The notes under the pieces: generated by a model
Told to the model about the DNA's origin: nothing
Database searches by the model: none
Seen by the model: the letters and a program-made list of their open reading frames with translations, nothing else
Part shown: in pieces, positions 44,434-56,100 of the stretch
How the letters are laid out: every line of letters starts with the position of its first letter
Numbering within the stretch: position 1 is the first letter of the stretch
DNA from: Branchiostoma lanceolatum
Lineage: Eukaryota > Chordata > Leptocardii > Amphioxiformes > Branchiostomatidae
Length of the DNA stretch: 64,000 nt
Assembly (NCBI RefSeq): GCF_035083965.1
Contig: NC_089723.1
Span: 19,805,489-19,869,488 of the forward strand
Direction: 5' to 3'
Program-made: the position numbers and the translations under genes

Positions 44434-47400
44434 CTACGCTGTCTCTCCCTTCCTGCGTCTGAAGACGAACCGCGGGTTCCTGTCGGGCAGCAGCACCAGG
44501 CTGAAGACCTGTCTCAACTCCGCCTCCTCACACTCCACATGGAACCGCTGCAACATCTGGGAAGGGGGGGACCCAACAAATAATAAGAGAGCAACGTCAG
44601 GTACTAAACTTCTGCAGTAACTAACAAACAACAGGAGAGGAAATGTCAGAGTAGTTATTGAATAAGAAAGTGAACGAAGGAATAATAAACGAAATCAAAC
44701 TTGTTCTTATCAATGAATGAATGAAGACCTTTATTGTACATGTTTGCCCCACTGGGTTAAGCATAGGTCACATGTAAACAGTTATATACATATTCATGAG
44801 TATTACTGCATATAAACATCTAGCAATCTCCAGCACTTCCGACTTCCTCTCACTTCTTGGTAATTGTATAAATGTAGGAGGCTGTGTGATTAGCTAGAGT
44901 TTGTTAATCGAAGGCTGTAAGATATATAAATTTCTCTCTACTTTAAGAAATAAAGATTTCTCTCTACTTTTCATGTATCTGAAGTAGGGGAATTTACTTA
45001 ACATATCACTGAAAAGAATTATTCTATCGCTATCGTACAGAGGACAGTCTACAATAAAATGTACTTCGTCGTCTACGTTACCTAGACTACAAAATTGGCA
45101 TATTCTTTGATCAATGATTAGGACTGCTTACCCGGATAATCAGGAGCTGGAGCTGCTGTTCTGCAAACCGCCGTCCTGTTGAAAGAAAACGGATTTAAAA
45201 AAAAAAATGAGTTCCATTCTTTTCAAGATACAAAGAAAACCCACGTATGCGTTCAGCTTCGCGTATTTCCCAAATAATAATTTGTCAAAAATTAATCGAT
45301 GTAAACCTTGTGTCCTACATACCGATGCACATGCGCACTCCGTGTCCAAACGGCATGAACAGGTAAGTTGGAACTCGTGACGTATTTTCGTCTCGGAGCC
45401 AACGGGTAGGGTCGAAGGTCAATGGATCCGTGAAATACTTTTCCTGTCGGCACATGACGCGATGGTGTACCAGGATTTCGGTCTGGTGAGAGGAGGCAAA
45501 CAAAGACTGCCATCAAGTATAGTATTGTTGGATCGTATTTTGGCCATACAAGAGTTACTGATTCTGTTTTGTCAGCATAGAGAGTATTCAACCAAAGTTA
45601 AAGCTAGATATTAAACATAAAACACATGTAATCCATCTAGTAGCTTCTTTGCTATACTCTATATGTAGAAGATACAATGTAGTTGATAGATTACCTTTGC
45701 AGGTACATCGTAGCCACCTAGAACAACGTCATAGCCGTACTGTCTGGCAGTTCCGAAAATTACCGGCCACAACCTGCAGGAACCGGGAAAATAAATTTGT
45801 TTTACGATGATTGTTAGATTGTTCGGTGGTAGAAGAAGTTGTCAAATCAGAAAAAGGTAGCACCAAAACAGACCCGTAAGGTTATTTTCCGACATCTTAA
45901 CTGCAATGGTCCCCGCATGCAAATTATGGGAAATTTGGGTTACAGACAATCGAACGCCAACATTTGGGTTACAGAAAATCGAATGCCAACATTTTCACCA
46001 ATCCCCTTCAAGAAGACCACAGTATGTCCAGGACAAGAAATACAAAACCGACAGTTCTGCTGTAGTACCAAGGTTAGCCGCCAGGAGGCCTATACTCAAC
46101 ATTGACATTTGTGTTTACAACATCTACTTACACAGCAAATACCATCACAAGACACTCAGATGTTCTTACGTTATTACTGCGATAACACACACACACACAA
46201 ACACACACACACATACATACATACATAAACGGAGTCATAAACTATACCTAAATGTGAGAAAGAACGGTCCGATGTGCTTCAAAGGCACGGGAGGAACTAA
46301 GGTGCTACGGTAAGGTAAACTATACCTCCATTTTTCATGGAGATAACAATTTGGTTTTTGGCTGGAGCTGTTCCGACACTCTGCACTAATGCCTCACCTA
46401 AAAGTCTCCTTAATCACGGCTTTCAGATACTTCATCCTCCCCAGGACCTCGGGCGTGACCGGCGCGCCCTCGGGCAGATGGGTACGGATCTCTTGGTAGA
46501 CTTTGTCTTGGACCTCGGGATTCTTAGCCAGAGCAAATAGACTGTACATCATGCCATTGGTGGTCTGGAAAGAAATCAATTATTTTCAGCATTTCGAAAA
46601 TGCCCTTCAGCATTCAGAACTTAGTTGCATCTTTTCCTGCATCTTTTATTTTAGCCTTTTCTTTCTTTGCTTACGTATCGCTATATTGAATTTCTATTTT
46701 AGCATTCATGATAGTGACTATTGTTCACAAGAGCATATTATAGAAAAACGGTCTCTTCTAGGAGAACGGTAATACATTGGGACGGTATAAGAAAAGCACT
46801 AATCATCACCTTCTTCCCATTGCACAAACAATCAAGACATTATTTATAGATATATATAAGCTGCATATAAACATTTGCATGCAAAAAGTTATTTTCTCTG
46901 TCCATACCGTGTCGATGCCGCCCTGGAACAGGTCCGTGATGGTGGCGCTCACTTCTTCCTTACTAAGTTCCGTTTTCTTCAGAAGGTGCAACAGAAGGCT
47001 GTCCTGAGCTTTCGGGTCACCATCTCCGGAGTTCGTCGATGCTTGCTTGATATAACTTTCGGACAATCTGGATGAGAATAAATCAATAAGTTCCTATCAT
47101 CTGTCATGTGTCTTCGAAGAGATTAAGTTAATACTGAGTCGTTTTAGAGAGCAGACGGAATTAGAAGCTGGTATTAAAAATGGATCAATGTGGTCTTAAT
47201 TCTGTTGCGTTATACTACGTTTCTGCTACGTATCTCGAGATACACATGTAGCAGCCTACCAATATATACATGTACTTTGCAAATTGGTTTTGGCCATGGT
47301 GCTGAAACGTTGTGAATCATGATCATCTAAACAATTTTAGTAATGCAGACGACAAGTAAAGACAAAACAAGATGAAGATAAACCAATAGCCTTTCTGGGG

Positions 47401-49874
47401 CCATAGGGGTAGTGGGTTGTAAATCCACTGTGTCTAGGCCACTCCTTCTACTGACTTGTACCTCCCCAACCAAATACAGGTACAACTGGGTGGAACTAGT
47501 TAGCAAAGTCGTGTAAGTGCCTTTCCCAAGAACACAACGTCTATCCAGGAATACCAGGAATCAAACCCGTTACCTCTAGACATTGTGTCCGCTGACCTTG
47601 CCACGTACAACACTAAATACAAGTTTAACTTCATCCTTTCGAATTAGGCCAATAAAACACTAACCGGAAGAAGGTATCCTGAGCTGCCGCTATCTTCCTC
47701 CAGGTGGGAGTGGGGACTACTTTATACAAGGGAAGACTGAAGATCAGCTTCCCTACGCAGCGGAAGTACATCTGCGTGCTGCGGATCAGCCGCATCACGT
47801 CCGAGTTCTCGGTCAAATTCATCCCCAGACAGCCAACACGTATTCCGAAGGCCAGGCGGGCGATAGCTGTGGAGGAAAATGTTTTTGCAGTTACATGTAA
47901 TATCCAGTCATCTATCATGTTGTTTTGCAGTTAACATTTGAATCGTACAAACGACATAAAATACACAACACTATGGTTGGGTGATGTCATATTTCTAACG
48001 TTTTTGCTTAGCCATGATAGCTTCTTTTACACATCAAAGCTCTGAAAAAATAGATTACGCACATTCCAAGGACCACAGGTGCAGCTCGTCCTTGTAATTT
48101 CTCTCCATGACGTCACTTCCTGGAGCGCGGAGCATGTCGGTCCGCATGACGAACTCCTGTGCGATCCTGTCCATGTTGGGGAGGACTGCACTCTGCACTG
48201 CCGGTCGGAGGATCCGGTCTTGGGCCAGGCGTCTTAGACGGTGCCATTCCGCATCTTGTCTGAAAAATGCAGCAATGTTCATCCATCATCAAGCTCGGAG
48301 ACTGTGCATTACTTTTTTTTTCTTTTTCGGTAGGAGGTCGGTACAGATAAACTCACGACCATACACATGTAAGATTACCTATTTGGACTCACAAAAAATC
48401 AACTTGGACACTTTCATTGTTTACGTATACACATGCGATCCGTGCAATAACCGGAGGGTGTGTCCGTTACTTTACTTCGCTCGATACGTTATGCAAGTGT
48501 AGAACCTTACAGGTTGAGGAGTCCCAGCGGGATGCCCCGTGCGGTCCTGTACAGCGCATCAGGTTCGATCACCGTCCGTCCTGGATACCGGCCTTCCTAA
48601 AGGTGAATACTGTGTTTGTAACAATGTCGTTTTGATTTGGTATACGTGAAAAAAGTTGCATCGTACAGAGTACATGTGAAATAATAGATACCGGTAGCTG
48701 GCGCGGATGCTCATTTCCAGATATTGCAGTGATTTCTGATTGATCAAACGTTGCATCAAAGCACAGAAAAAAATGCAGATAATTGTAATTTATATTTTTA
48801 AGTCAAAACCATCTCCTTCCTAGCTCTACATATATCTGCATATCCACTTTCAGCCCAGGTGATATTGAATACCATACAATCTACAAGAGGTTTAAGTTCC
48901 CCTCTGAAATTCGGGTACTATTTTGGAAAGTTTAACGTAAACAGGTAAAAATTAATGAGAGCGCAAACGTCACGAATGATATTTTCTTGACAAAGCCGAA
49001 GAAGCAGTACAAGCACCAAACCTGCATGAAGACTTCTCGTGCAATCTCGCGTGAGAAGACGTGAACGATCTCGCGCCCGAGAAGCTTCTCTCTGCAGATG
49101 TCACCATACTGGCGGTGAAGGTCAAGATGGCGCTCGTGTAGCTTGCCCACTCCGTAACGACCTGGGCGGTGTAAAGCCAAGATGCAATTTCAGCAAGTAA
49201 TTACAAACGGATAACTGCCGAGATCGGTATATTATGTACAGATTGGCCGATATTTTACCTCGGGAATTCACATACAGCCCCGTCCATCCTCAAGGTCAAA
49301 TACTTCAACAAGCTATGTCGAGAATTTTCTTATCAGGTAACTTTAGGATACCATTGTCGATTCTCACGTGTCTTCCAATCACTGAAGAGCTCCCTGGTTA
49401 TCAAGATCTGCATAGCAAAGTTCATTCGCTGTTTTTTTTAATAGAAATCTTGCAAGGGATTACACATACGTCTACTCACAAGTATACATACGTACAGTGA
49501 ACAAAGTTTTTCTTCAAATCTGGTCTGTAGAATATTTGTTATCAGATGAATAGAAACGAGTTTCCAAATAGTTGCAGTGCTAATGCTATTGCGGATCTGC
49601 TGCGTCTGAGCTTGTAAGTTTATCTTACCATGATGCTTTCACATGTCTGCAGAAAAGAATCCTGCGTATTTTGAAACAGCTCACCTAAAGAGGAGTAGTC
49701 CTTAAGTCGTCCGATGAGCGGAAGTTTTGGCGGCCCTGGCATCGCGCGGAAAGGTACATTCCTGCCGGCAAGTCCCTCATCAGCTTCCGCCCATTCTGCG
49801 GCTAGTGCGGCGCACATCTTTCTCCTGCCCCATGACTTCAAGATGCCCACCGACCGTCTAGAAGGAACGAACAT
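44434..49874 (-). CDS. Mitochondrial-clan cytochrome P450, 11 exons, 515 aa
   Basis: Inner-membrane P450 expected to take electrons from adrenodoxin; relatives include CYP11, CYP24 and CYP27, acting on sterols or vitamin D. Exons: 49874-49685, 49161-49022, 48596-48511, 48259-48063, 47866-47665, 47067-46908, 46564-46398, 45773-45695, 45482-45323, 45175-45132, 44556-44434; phases close to 516 codons. The start at 49874 gives an Arg-rich, acid-poor presequence (MFVPSRRSVGILKSWGRRK). Then come the hinge PGPPKLPLIG and AEWHRLRRLAQDRILRP, typical of this clan. The I-helix GGIDTT lies at 321-326, the K-helix E378-TF-R381, and the haem loop FGHGVRMCIG with C459. The next stretch, GRRFAEQQLQLL, fits the basic RR..E redox-partner surface of the clan. 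All keys are present. Introns carry a SINE, a LINE fragment and a CA-rich repeat. The exact family is not assigned. Confidence 0.92.
44712..45125 (-). mobile_element. 5'-truncated LINE, end of ORF2 and 3' tail
   Basis: The reverse strand encodes RICQFCSLGNVDDEVHF then IVDCPLYDSDR, the C-x2-C-x12-H-x4-C pattern at the C-terminus of non-LTR retrotransposon proteins. After the stop a 3' region ends 'caataaaggtcttcattcat' with an ATTC tail. It inserted in the last intron of the mitochondrial P450, 7 bp from exon 10 on one side. Confidence 0.75.
45985..46345 (-). repeat. Dispersed repeat with CA microsatellite (copy, in P450 intron 7)
   Basis: It has the family order: 'agaccacagtatgtccagga', 'gttctgctgtagtaccaagg', 'caggaggcctatactcaac', a (CA)n/(CATA)n tract at 46185-46228, then 'tttttcatggagataac', as after the tract at 21483. 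Confidence 0.65.
47400..47605 (-). mobile_element. tRNA-derived SINE (family 1, copy 2)
   Basis: On the reverse strand the B-box-like word GGGTTTGATTCC lies at 47568-47557, followed by 'ttcttgggaaaggcacttac' and a 'ttggttggggagg' body, shared with the copies at 32822 and 50918. It lies in intron 5 of the mitochondrial P450. Confidence 0.6.
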
Positions 49875-49923
49875 CGTGTAGCAAGTCCTTGCAGAAAGTG
49901 TTTTGTGTGACCACAGAGCCGGG

Positions 49924-49932
49924 TATAATATA
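49924..49932 (-). promoter_or_regulatory. TATA-like box of the mitochondrial P450
   Basis: The reverse strand reads TATATTATA about 50 bp upstream of the chosen start codon. Motif and spacing only. Confidence 0.4.
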
Positions 49933-52900
49933 GCCGGCGGGGATAATGCTATCGGAATGTCACACATAACGTTACACTGAACGTAATCTTTTCTCAGTAG
50001 TCCTATCTGTGACGTACGCTACGACATTTCGGTCTGACGTTGTTATCTTTCTATATACGCAGTAAGACAGCCTTGAAGTCAACGTGGTATTCTCGAGGTT
50101 TCACACATGTCAAAGTTGTGATAAAACAGAAGTAACCCGCAATGGTCGTGTGATGCACAGATCGTGGTTAAAGGATAAAACAACCACGGCGAGCTACCAA
50201 GGCCAGGTGAAGGGCGTTCAAACATGCAACGAAGGTTACTGACCTCCGGTGACACCCATACCCATAGACAAAATGTGTTTATATAAGAATGGACAAAAAG
50301 ATTGTTTTGGACTAATCTCTACCAGACTAACTGCGCCGGCTTTTGAGAAAATATTTGCCCGTAGAGTTTGTCCACCATAGAGTTTCATTTGCTGGCCGCG
50401 ATGGGGGATACTAACCTTCTTACTGACTTTCCGGGCCAATTATTCATTTTTTTGGACAAATTCTACGATCCATACCTCCGTAGGAAGGCCTGATGGAGGC
50501 TAGTTTTGGAGAAAGCTGCCTGCAAGATGAAATAGCTTCTACTAGGTCAAGTGTTGAGTGAAAACGAACAAATACGATGCATGATACTGACGTGTTACAA
50601 TTAAGGAAGAGTGTGCAAATTTTGCCGGTTGGGGTCTGCGCGGTCACTGCCAATGATTGGTAGCCTTTAGTTAGTTCGTACATTTACGTCACTATCAAAA
50701 ACGTAGACAGGCCATTATGCTACTGATGAAGGCCATATTTGTTGAACAATTTTAAGATTAACCACACTGAAGATTTAGAAAAAACAGAGGACACATTTCT
50801 ATATTTTGTTGGTCCCAGAATGTAACGCATTAGGTGAGGTGAGCCAATGGGATCGGAGGATGTCGCTTGATGTGATTGCTCGTTGACCCGCACTTTCGGT
50901 TCAGCGCGGTTAAAGTTTGACGTGTGGTCGTGTGGCGCAACGGCAGAGTGTTAACACGGCTCAGAACCAAGTGGTACCGGGTTCGAATCCTGTCATGTCA
51001 CCGATCTTGTGCCCTTGGGAAGGTCGTAGTAAGATCACCAGGTGGCGCCGAATGGCAGCCGCCCAAACCCTTGCGACAGTTCCAAAAAATGCAAGTGTGG
51101 AGCAAATATATATGTGTCTGTTGCCAACATGTATTATATGATTGGACAGATTGCACGGGTAATTTCTGACCAATAAAAAAGATTATTATAAGATGATATT
51201 TCGTATTTGGTAAGGAAAGGCGGGGCTTTACCTGTTAGACTTACAGCTTGTGACGATATGCGGCCTTGAGAGTTTAAGCAATCTGGCGATGAGATTCTGC
51301 AAGAGACATCGCTATTGTGTAATGAAGTCAGGCATGACGCGAATGCTACTTTGAGAATCAGCCAGTATTGAGCCTGTACATAGAAAGGAAATATATTTGT
51401 GACTACTATGTAACTGTTGGCACTGTTGATGGGAGAGAGACGTGCGTTGGTACCGGAACGAACAGGTGAAATGTTTTGAATACACGATCGTAACCTACAT
51501 GACAAGTGCAATTTCCAGCATAAGTAACAATAACATTGTCGCCCATACACTTCCTCAAACTTTTGAAAAGGTAGCATGTGTCTAGCGTTTGCTCCGGGCA
51601 TTGTTGTGTAGGTGCCGCGGGTTCCCAGCACGAGAAACACGAAAGTGTGGGGAGCTCCCCTTTCACTTCCCCACGTGGGCGTAACGCTACAGGAACCACC
51701 AGATGTAAAACTTCAGAAAACAGAAGTCTTCTTCACTTTCCTTTCCGTCTCGTGTTCTTCGTGAGAAGACGTCCGTATCAGGGCTTAAAGGATTCAAAAA
51801 GCAAGATTCCTTCAGTTATAACTTCTTGGCACATATAGCCGTGGTACTTGTCATTGTCACTGTCAAGTGTTGATGGTCAAAGACGTCAACGTTGTACACC
51901 TTAAAGTTCGGCGGGGCTTAATGCAAAGTGAATAAGGTAAGTGGCTTCTCTTAACACACTAAATTACACAAGTGCTAATATTCTGGAATTTGTTCTTCTA
52001 TTTGATTAATGTGGGTTTTAGGAGAACGGTAGCTTTCGGAGTGAAGTTGACTTTTGTGCATGCGTGCCGTGGGGTGGATTAGGAGTAAAATTCGGCAGCT
52101 ACCTGTACAACAACGTGCTTTTCAAACACGGATACCATTCTAAAGCGGCACTAGAACTATCTGCGTATACATAATGTCGCCTTTTATCAAAGCTTTGGTA
52201 CTGGCTAAATGGCCACATTTAATCCGACGGCGGAGAAGCTTCATACTTCTGCAGTTGAAGTAGTTTTGTCCTCTTGCTATGTCAGTTCTCTGTGAGTTAA
52301 AAGGCGGAAGTGTACGAGTTTAGAAAAAAAAACAGTACATTATTGAAAATGTTTCTCTCCGTCTTTTACAACTGTTCCACAAAAGTTCCATCTGTAAGAA
52401 GTCTCGAAGGAATCTATTTGCTGCGCATGCAGAGCGTAGGAAGGGAAAACGGCCACCTGGATCTCAACCTTCAAGTTAACAATCTCACGTTACGTACCAT
52501 TGTGTGTTAAGTGTTGGAGCCGTACAACAGGATACAACTTAACATTTTACACTCATTCCAGAAATGACAGACAGAATTCTTAACATTAAAAAGTAAAACG
52601 TTTATAACCCTTCCTAAGAGATCTAACGTATGAGCGAGTCATACACGGCTTTATTAGGTTGCAGTTTCCAACGGTAGTTGTGTAAATAAAGACTTGATAC
52701 AGGTGATCGAGTCCGATTTTACCCCAGTCAACCGCACGACAAAACAGAAAGGTCATATGACGTCAGTGGAAACTGTGTAACAAAACAAACATGTCGGTCA
52801 ACATCCCACTCACCTTTGGACGAGTCCAATGCGGCGTTGTCGAGGGAGGGCTCGGGCAGCCGATTGCTTATCTACTTAGGTACATTTCGCATTCGTCGCA

Positions 52901-53116
52901 CAACATATTAACAAGTATACGAAAATGGGATAGAAAAAGTTTGGAATTTTCAATTAGATAGATATTAAGGATAAAAAGGGTCCAATAATCTCCAGGATAC
53001 TGAACTTTGTTGATATTTGATATGATACAAATCAAATCTTTGCGCTCAAAATTTAACAACCAGGAAGAGGGTGAATACAAAAGTGGGTAGCACATTTTGT
53101 ATGTTCTTGTTGGGAA
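49933..53116. other. Intergenic between divergent P450 and Ig/TIR genes
   Basis: About 3.2 kb without a supportable gene. It holds a SINE at 50918-51060. A GC-rich patch near 52816-52865 on the reverse strand ends in a good donor (GTGAGT) and might be a 5' non-coding exon of the P450. Confidence 0.4.
50918..51060 (+). mobile_element. tRNA-derived SINE (family 1, copy 3)
   Basis: A-box-like GTGGCGCAACGGCAGAGTG (about 50932-50950) and B box GGGTTCGAATCC (50979-50990) keep the tRNA spacing. They are followed by 'ccgatcttgtgcccttggga', which no tRNA has and which matches the SINE body near 47400. No acceptor stem pairing is seen. Confidence 0.7.
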
Positions 53117-53124
53117 CTATAAAT
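53117..53124 (+). promoter_or_regulatory. TATA box close to the Ig/TIR receptor start
   Basis: TATAAATA ends 24 bp before the ATG at 53149. A start site 30 bp downstream would leave almost no leader, so either the leader is very short or the match is by chance. Confidence 0.35.
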
Positions 53125-53148
53125 ACGTGTTGTTTACATCCTCTGTAG

Positions 53149-56100
53149 ATGGTGCTCGGGACAGCATTCGCGATTCTCGCTCTTCTCGCGAGATCTGCGT
53201 TTCCCATGACGATCGCTCCGACTGACTATAACGGAGACTATTATGATTACTCAGATTACGGAGGTAAGAACGAAAACCTAAGTATGATATTTTTTTCATA
53301 AGCACAATCATATTTGAAATCTCGATGGAAGGACACGTGACATTGTCCCTTTGATCTTTTATCAATCTGTAGATATTATATTATCTTATTTGATCATGCT
53401 GTATTGAACCATTATTAAGGATCGCTACCTCAAGAAAAATAAGCGAATCTTCCGTTCGCTTCAGCTGGTTTTGTGAATAGAATAAACTCAGTTTGCTTGT
53501 TAATTCTAGACAAGTTTGTAAATATGAAATATGGTATAAGAAAACATGTTTCTAATGCCAGGAACATACTAGCATGCTGCTTAACTATGACGTTATCTAA
53601 TAATACGTGACTTTTTAATCAGATCCATGCGACTACATTGATGAACGTGAGATTCGCCGGGCCTATGAAGGGGAGGCGGTGGAGCTGAGATGCCCCCTAG
53701 CGGATTGCATCACTCCCAGCAGCCCGATCTCTTGGTTCAAAGATGGTAAAGCGTTCCCCTGGACAGACCAGTCGGCTGAAACGATCCAGATGAAAGGAGA
53801 CCTGAACGAAACGTTAGAGATCTACCCGGTACAGATTGCTCAGGATAACGGCACGTACCGATGTGAGGGTTTCAACGGGACGGAGCGGCTGGTCGGACAG
53901 ATATCACTCCACGTGAAGCGTCAGTACAATTCTTTTTTATCGCATGGCCATATTGCGTTCGTCGAGTCGGATGTTCTAAAACGGATGAGCATACAATAGT
54001 TGGCTTTAAGGCTTCGTCTGAAGTTCCGTGTACACTCCATACCGATACGTCCACATCAAATGGTTCCCGCAAATCAATATGGATAAACACAAAGTTGTTT
54101 TGCAAAAAAGTAAAGAAAATGAACATGTTATAACCTAGAATTGCTTTCGGGCAATAGAAAAAGTGTAGCAAGACGTGTACATTCCATTCATCATGCCTAG
54201 CTTGTATTGTACCTTTCCTGTAATACCAACTGGGCGAACACCTCTCTGAGAGGGTCTGTTTCATCATTCGTAATGTTCTTATTATCCTACCCCAGTGGCA
54301 CCGACCAAACAATCGCCGGTCATCCTCCATCCTACTACTAACGGTATGCACAAGGAGTACCGCCGCCTTGGACAGAACGTCACCTTCAGCTGCCATGCGT
54401 ACTTTGGCGTACAACAGATTATCAAGCAAGTGTACTGGCTCGTCGACGGCCACTTTATCGATGACACGGACAGGATCAAAGAGGGGTATACCACGAGGTG
54501 AGTTCTGATTCACGTGTACCCTCTAGCACTGCTTGCCCTGGAAAGGCTCTTTCATAGACTTGGAAGGACCTTTCCTTAGAATCGGAATGGGTTACGTTTT
54601 GTTTCGAAGGCCTGCGAAAAGCTCTTGTGTTGGTTTGAAAAGTCTCGTTTGTACGATGGGAAAGGCTCACCCTCCCTCTTTCTCCCCCCTCTCTTTTCGT
54701 CACTCATCTTCGTATGTTCAAGACATTTAAGGAAAAGCAGATACATTTGTACCATGTAAATGAAGTGTCGTGTTTCAATATCTGAAACCTCATTGTTTAT
54801 CTTCCTTACAATCGTAGGGAGGACGAGAAAGGAAAAGAGTTCGTGAACGGTACCCTGATCATCACTGACATCAAGCCTGAGGATTACAGCCAGTACACGT
54901 GCGTGGCTAAGAACCTGTTCGGTAATGAAACGGCACAGGTCCAGCTGGTGGAAGGGGACGGTGAGATGATTCTAGATCTTTGAACTGGTCTCATTTTTAC
55001 AACAGAAAATCTTACATTGATACACTGATGGTACTTGAAGCAGCAGAAAGAAAGTCCTTTGACTTATTTTTGTTAGCGCTTGCAGAGCTCATATGGGTGC
55101 ATTTGGGTTTGAAACTAAGAACCATTCTCACCCTTACAAAGTAGTAATAGTCTCAAATCCAGTTTCATGAAAGCTTTTGTATAGTTGCAACTACCCTGTA
55201 TTGCTTTTCCTATCTTTTTGGACGAATTTGACTCTGAAGAACATGAGGACCTGCATGCTCTTTTCCATCAGGCGAAGGCAGCCTATTTCTGTTTCCCGTG
55301 ATTCCTAGGGAAAGCCATCTTAGTCACGTAATGCGTAGCGAGGCGACCAAATTTTGCATAATCGCCTTTCTTGGTTTTAGTGTAATAGTAGGGAGTTCTT
55401 CTGAATTTAGCGTAAAGTGTTGTCGTGACCCTCCATGCAGACCCTTGCATGTAACGCTGAATTGGTAGTAGTATAAGATGTGAGCACAAGTTAATTCCAT
55501 TGTTCATAAAACTATAACCTGGATTGTCGTTGTTTCCCATAAATTTGAAAAAATCGAATCCTATTGTCCCAACCAGATCCTAGGAGTGAAAGTGCCGTCA
55601 AGGAAGATCTGAATGAGGAAATGCAGCAGTACAAGAACGGGGCGGCAGGGGGCGGTGCTGTGCTGATGATGGTATGTGTTCTGGCCTTGGTGTATTACTG
55701 GAAGAAACTGGAGATCCGTCTGATGATAAAGGACAAGTTCATGCCATTTGAGGAAGGAGGTATCTGTTGTTTTTGCTATATACGTGTTCAATATATTTGT
55801 CAGAATAATCCCATGGAGTATCATGCAGTGACACTGGGTAAACCTAATTCCAGTTTCAAAACACCATTTACTGTGGGAAAACTCATGGACATATGGCACA
55901 CATTGTTGGTTTTTATACAATGAACATTTAACTAGTTGGTCTGATAATTAAAAAGTGACTGGTGCATAATGAAAAAGTCTATAAAATCAATTTCCATTAA
56001 AGGCATCTTTGTCTATAGGAGAAGGTACTAAACAATGTCATTAACAATGAACGCTACCTGCTTGATTTGTCAGTTGGTTCGTTAATTGATAAGTGGTGAT

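Noticed and set aside
50918-50997. Possible tRNA gene
   Set aside because: A and B boxes are present but there is no acceptor-stem pairing, and SINE body sequence follows directly.
51134-51699. Reverse-strand frames of 97 and 168 residues
   Set aside because: The composition is not protein-like, no family pattern is seen, and the frame overlaps repeat-derived DNA.
52816-52865. Reverse-strand exon ending in GTGAGT
   Set aside because: Only a donor and GC content support it; it cannot be tied to the P450 or any other gene by phase. Mentioned as a possible 5' non-coding exon only.
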